From assembly GCF_003033885.1 (NCBI RefSeq), contig NZ_CP024081.1, positions 3,720,554 through 3,784,553 of the forward strand: a stretch of 64,000 nucleotides of DNA, given 5' to 3'. The translations under genes were made by a program, and so were the position numbers. Positions 61,279 through 64,000 of the stretch are shown one piece after another (the stretch's first letter is position 1; the number at the start of each line of letters is the position of its first letter). Below the pieces are notes generated by a model, which saw nothing but the letters and a program-made list of their open reading frames with translations, was not told where the DNA came from and did not search any database. The stretch is from Pseudomonas rhizophila. Lineage in GTDB: Bacteria > Pseudomonadota > Gammaproteobacteria > Pseudomonadales > Pseudomonadaceae.

Positions 61279-64000
61279 ATGACTCCTTCGTCTTCGGTTG
61301 ACGAGCAAAGTTTTCGCAAGCTCCTGAGCCGCAATATCAGCCTGCCACTGGGCATGGGCGCCCTCAGCGCGGTGTTTTTCATTGTGCTGATCACCTATCT
61401 CCTGTCGGTGATCCAATGGGTCGGGCATACCGATCGGGTGATCAATAATGCCAATGAAGCGCTCAAGCTGAGCGTGGATCTGGAAACCGGCATGCGCGGC
61501 TACCTCCTGACGGGCGACGAGCATTTCCTCGACCCTTATGAAGTGGCCAAGCCGCGTATCGCCGTCGCCCTGGAGACATTGTTGGAATTGACAGCCGACA
61601 ACCCGATCCAGACCGACCGCCTGCATAAAGTGCAAGCGCTCCAGGTGGAGTGGGCCAACTACGCGCAAAGCATGATCGACCTGCAACGCAGCAGTGGCGA
61701 TTACCGGGGAGCGGTGAAGGCCGGGCGTGGCAAGCGCTTGACCGATGAAATACGCAAGACCTACGAGGATATCGTCGAATCCGAGCAGCAGCTGCGCGCA
61801 GAACGCAACGACCAGGTGCGCACCACCACCCTCTGGAGCATCGCTCTGTACCTGTTGTTCGTGGCCGCCGTCAGCGGCTTGCTGGCCTATGTCGGGCGCC
61901 GGGATCTGTTGGGGCTGTCCAACAATTACAGCGCCAGCCTGAAGGTCCAGCAGCAGAGTGCTTTGCATCTGGAAAAACAGGCCTGGCTGCGCAATGGCCA
62001 GACGCTACTGGCCGAGCAGGTTCTGGGGCAACTGACGTTGAACCTGCTGGGACGCAACATCCTGCAGTTCTGTGCCCAATACATGGGCGCTGTCGTGGCC
62101 GCACTGTATGCGCGGGAAGAAAGCGGCCTGCTCAGGCGTGTCGCCACCTACGGCATGTCCCGAGAGGACGAAGAGCAACAGCAACAGGTGATCGTTGTCG
62201 GCGAAGGCATCGCTGGCCAGGCGGTCCAACAGGCGCGACTCATCCGCCTGGATGACGTGCCCGACGACTACCTGAAAGTCAGTTCGGGGTTGGGCCAGGG
62301 GTTGCCCAACAGCGTACTGGTCATGCCCACCAGTGACGATGACCGGATCAACGGCGTTGTCGAACTGGGCTTCCTGCGACCTGTGACCGATCGCGATATC
62401 GAACTGCTGGAACTGGTGGCCGGCAATATTGGCACCTCCATCGAAGCGGCCCGTTACCGGCAGCGTTTGCAGGAAGTCCTCGCCGAAACCCAACAGTTGA
62501 ACGAAGAACTGCAAGTTCAGCAGGAAGAACTCCGGACCGCCAACGAAGAGCTGGAAGAGCAGTCACGCATCCTCAAGGAGTCCCAGGCGCATCTGGAAGC
62601 CCAACAACAGGAACTGGAGCAGACCAACGAGCAACTGGCTGAACAACGCGATGCCATGGACCAGAAGAACAGCGAGCTGAACCTGGCGCAGATCCAGTTG
62701 CAGGAACGCGCCGAAGAGTTGCAGCGTTCGAGCAAATACAAGTCCGAGTTCCTGGCGAACATGTCCCATGAACTGCGTACACCGCTCAACAGCTCACTGA
62801 TCCTGTCCAAACTGCTGGCGGAGAATCCGCAGCAGAACCTCAACGAGGAACAGGTGAAATTTGCCGAGTCGATCTATTCCGCCGGTAACGATCTGCTGAA
62901 CCTGATCAATGACATTCTCGACATTTCCAAGGTCGAGGCCGGGAAACTGGAAGTGCGTCCGGAGAACACCGGCGTGACGCGCCTGGTGGAAGGCTTGCGT
63001 GACATGTTCATGCCCCTGGCGACGGAAAAAGGCCTGAGCTTCGAGGTGCAACTGCTGCCCGACGCCCCGGCCATGCTGTATACCGACCGCCAGCGTCTGG
63101 AGCAGGTACTTAAGAACCTGCTGTCCAACGCCATCAAGTTCACCGAGAAAGGCACGGTATGCCTGAAGGTGGACGGTCAGGCCGGGGCGGGCATCGCGTT
63201 CATGGTGCGGGACTCAGGAATCGGCATCGCCGCCGATCAGCAACAAAGCATCTTTGAAGCCTTCCGCCAGGCCGATGGCACTACGAATCGCCGGTACGGC
63301 GGGACCGGTTTGGGCCTGTCGATTTCCCGTGACCTGGCCACCTTGCTCGGCGGCTCGATTTCTGTCTCCAGCGAACCGGGGCAGGGCAGTGTGTTTACGC
63401 TGGTATTGCCAGAACGCTATGTCGAGTCGGGTGAGCCGCTGGTAGAACCGGGGATGTTCACTGCGACCACCACAATGGCGCCACCCGCGCCCCCTGAACC
63501 CGTCAGCGCACCGCTGATCGCCCAGGTCGATGTGCCCGTCGCCCCCTTCGCCGATGACCGCGACAAGGCACCGTTCAACACCCGCTGCATTCTGGTGATC
63601 GAAGACGAGCCCAGCTTTGCCCGGATCCTGTTCGACCTGGCCCACGAACTCGGTTACCAATGCCTGGTGGCCCAAGGTGCCGATGAAGGCTTCGACCTGG
63701 CTTCGCAATTGAGCCCCGATGCAATCCTGCTGGACATGCGCCTGCCGGATCACTCCGGGCTGACGGTATTGCAGCGGCTCAAGGAGCAACCTGGAACCCG
63801 GCACATCCCGGTACATGTGATTTCCGTCGAGGATCGCGTAGAAGCCGCGATGCACATGGGCGCCGTCGGCTATGCGGTCAAACCGACTTCTCGCGAAGAA
63901 CTCAAGGAGGTATTCGCCCGCCTGGAAGCCAAGCTGACCCAGAAGGTCAAGCGGGTGCTGCTGGTGGAGGACGATGATTTGCAACGCGACAGCATCACCC
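61279..64000 (+). CDS. Hybrid sensor histidine kinase with CHASE3, GAF and multiple receivers (partial, runs off the right edge)
   Basis: At least 907 residues from ATG 61279; the 3' end is outside the window. TM1 (about residues 22-45), a CHASE3 domain (about 45-180, containing ETGMRGYLLTGDEHFLDPY), TM2 (about 187-207), a GAF domain (about 255-405), a long Gln/Glu-rich coiled coil (about 405-485), HisKA with His497 (MSHELRTPLN), HATPase (NLLSNAIKFTEKG, DSGIGI, GGTGLGLS), a first receiver (from about 770, Asp819) and the beginning of a second (VLLVEDDD near 894). The architecture matches stress or biofilm hybrid kinases of fluorescent pseudomonads; the signal is unknown. Confidence 0.88.
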   Translation, partial: MTPSSSVDEQSFRKLLSRNISLPLGMGALSAVFFIVLITYLLSVIQWVGHTDRVINNANEALKLSVDLETGMRGYLLTGDEHFLDPYEVAKPRIAVALETLLELTADNPIQTDRLHKVQALQVEWANYAQSMIDLQRSSGDYRGAVKAGRGKRLTDEIRKTYEDIVESEQQLRAERNDQVRTTTLWSIALYLLFVAAVSGLLAYVGRRDLLGLSNNYSASLKVQQQSALHLEKQAWLRNGQTLLAEQVLGQLTLNLLGRNILQFCAQYMGAVVAALYAREESGLLRRVATYGMSREDEEQQQQVIVVGEGIAGQAVQQARLIRLDDVPDDYLKVSSGLGQGLPNSVLVMPTSDDDRINGVVELGFLRPVTDRDIELLELVAGNIGTSIEAARYRQRLQEVLAETQQLNEELQVQQEELRTANEELEEQSRILKESQAHLEAQQQELEQTNEQLAEQRDAMDQKNSELNLAQIQLQERAEELQRSSKYKSEFLANMSHELRTPLNSSLILSKLLAENPQQNLNEEQVKFAESIYSAGNDLLNLINDILDISKVEAGKLEVRPENTGVTRLVEGLRDMFMPLATEKGLSFEVQLLPDAPAMLYTDRQRLEQVLKNLLSNAIKFTEKGTVCLKVDGQAGAGIAFMVRDSGIGIAADQQQSIFEAFRQADGTTNRRYGGTGLGLSISRDLATLLGGSISVSSEPGQGSVFTLVLPERYVESGEPLVEPGMFTATTTMAPPAPPEPVSAPLIAQVDVPVAPFADDRDKAPFNTRCILVIEDEPSFARILFDLAHELGYQCLVAQGADEGFDLASQLSPDAILLDMRLPDHSGLTVLQRLKEQPGTRHIPVHVISVEDRVEAAMHMGAVGYAVKPTSREELKEVFARLEAKLTQKVKRVLLVEDDDLQRDSIT

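Overview
The window looks like a chromosomal segment from a Pseudomonas of the P. fluorescens group. The evidence is high-GC coding sequence, Pseudomonas-type REP/REPIN repeats (cores TGTGGCGAGGGGATTTAT and CGCGAGCAGGCTCGCTCCCACA), a complete mtlEFGKDYZ mannitol operon with mtlR, lpxO, a DUF1652 protein, and many LysR/AraC regulators. I see no rRNA, tRNA, prophage, insertion sequence or CRISPR array. It reads as ordinary chromosome with accessory catabolic clusters. About 70 genes can be supported. Several true starts lie well inside the longest open frames, and the last gene runs off the right edge.

Left part (1-12.9 kb): two convergent operons. One (191-1595) encodes a chalcone-isomerase-like protein, a DUF3833 lipoprotein and a DUF6482 protein. 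The other (6589-1624) encodes an NTF2-like protein, an SDR, a flavin oxidoreductase, DUF1365, a Cfa-type methyltransferase and DUF2878. Both are preceded by the same TGTACA-N12-TGTACA site, which matches what I remember of the LitR light-response operator, so the set is a candidate light-controlled membrane-lipid module. Next comes a decayed catabolic cluster: flavoprotein, RidA, DUF1028, ArgE-like peptidase, a chimeric scar ORF, a lone binding protein and a LysR gene.

12.9-33 kb: an NDH-2-like oxidoreductase; a FixL/FixJ-type pair plus a single-domain receiver; regulators; an AraC/outer-membrane channel/MFS/amidase cluster; an Rrf2 gene divergent from a thioredoxin-reductase-like flavoprotein; a LysR/AtuA/AtuA-like/CitMHS carboxylate cluster; a CAP-domain protein; and an SDR polyol dehydrogenase divergent from a second MtlR-type regulator.

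33-49.4 kb: chemoreceptor, uppP-DUF1294, LysR-YjbR, azoR, MFS, ABC-F protein, lpxO, and a ku-ligD pair in which LigD lacks the phosphoesterase domain and the catalytic ligase lysine. A PQQ-type sugar dehydrogenase follows. Then comes a short threonine dehydratase behind what reads as a complete leader-peptide attenuator with Ile codons, and an ANR-type promoter before a DUF1652 gene.

49.4-64 kb: the mannitol regulon. ABC transporter MtlEFGK imports the polyol, MtlD oxidises mannitol to fructose (or arabitol to xylulose), and MtlZ and MtlY phosphorylate the products. MtlR would activate through direct repeats next to the mtlE -35. REPINs sit at two points inside the operon. The window ends with a glycosyltransferase, a receiver protein and a large hybrid kinase.
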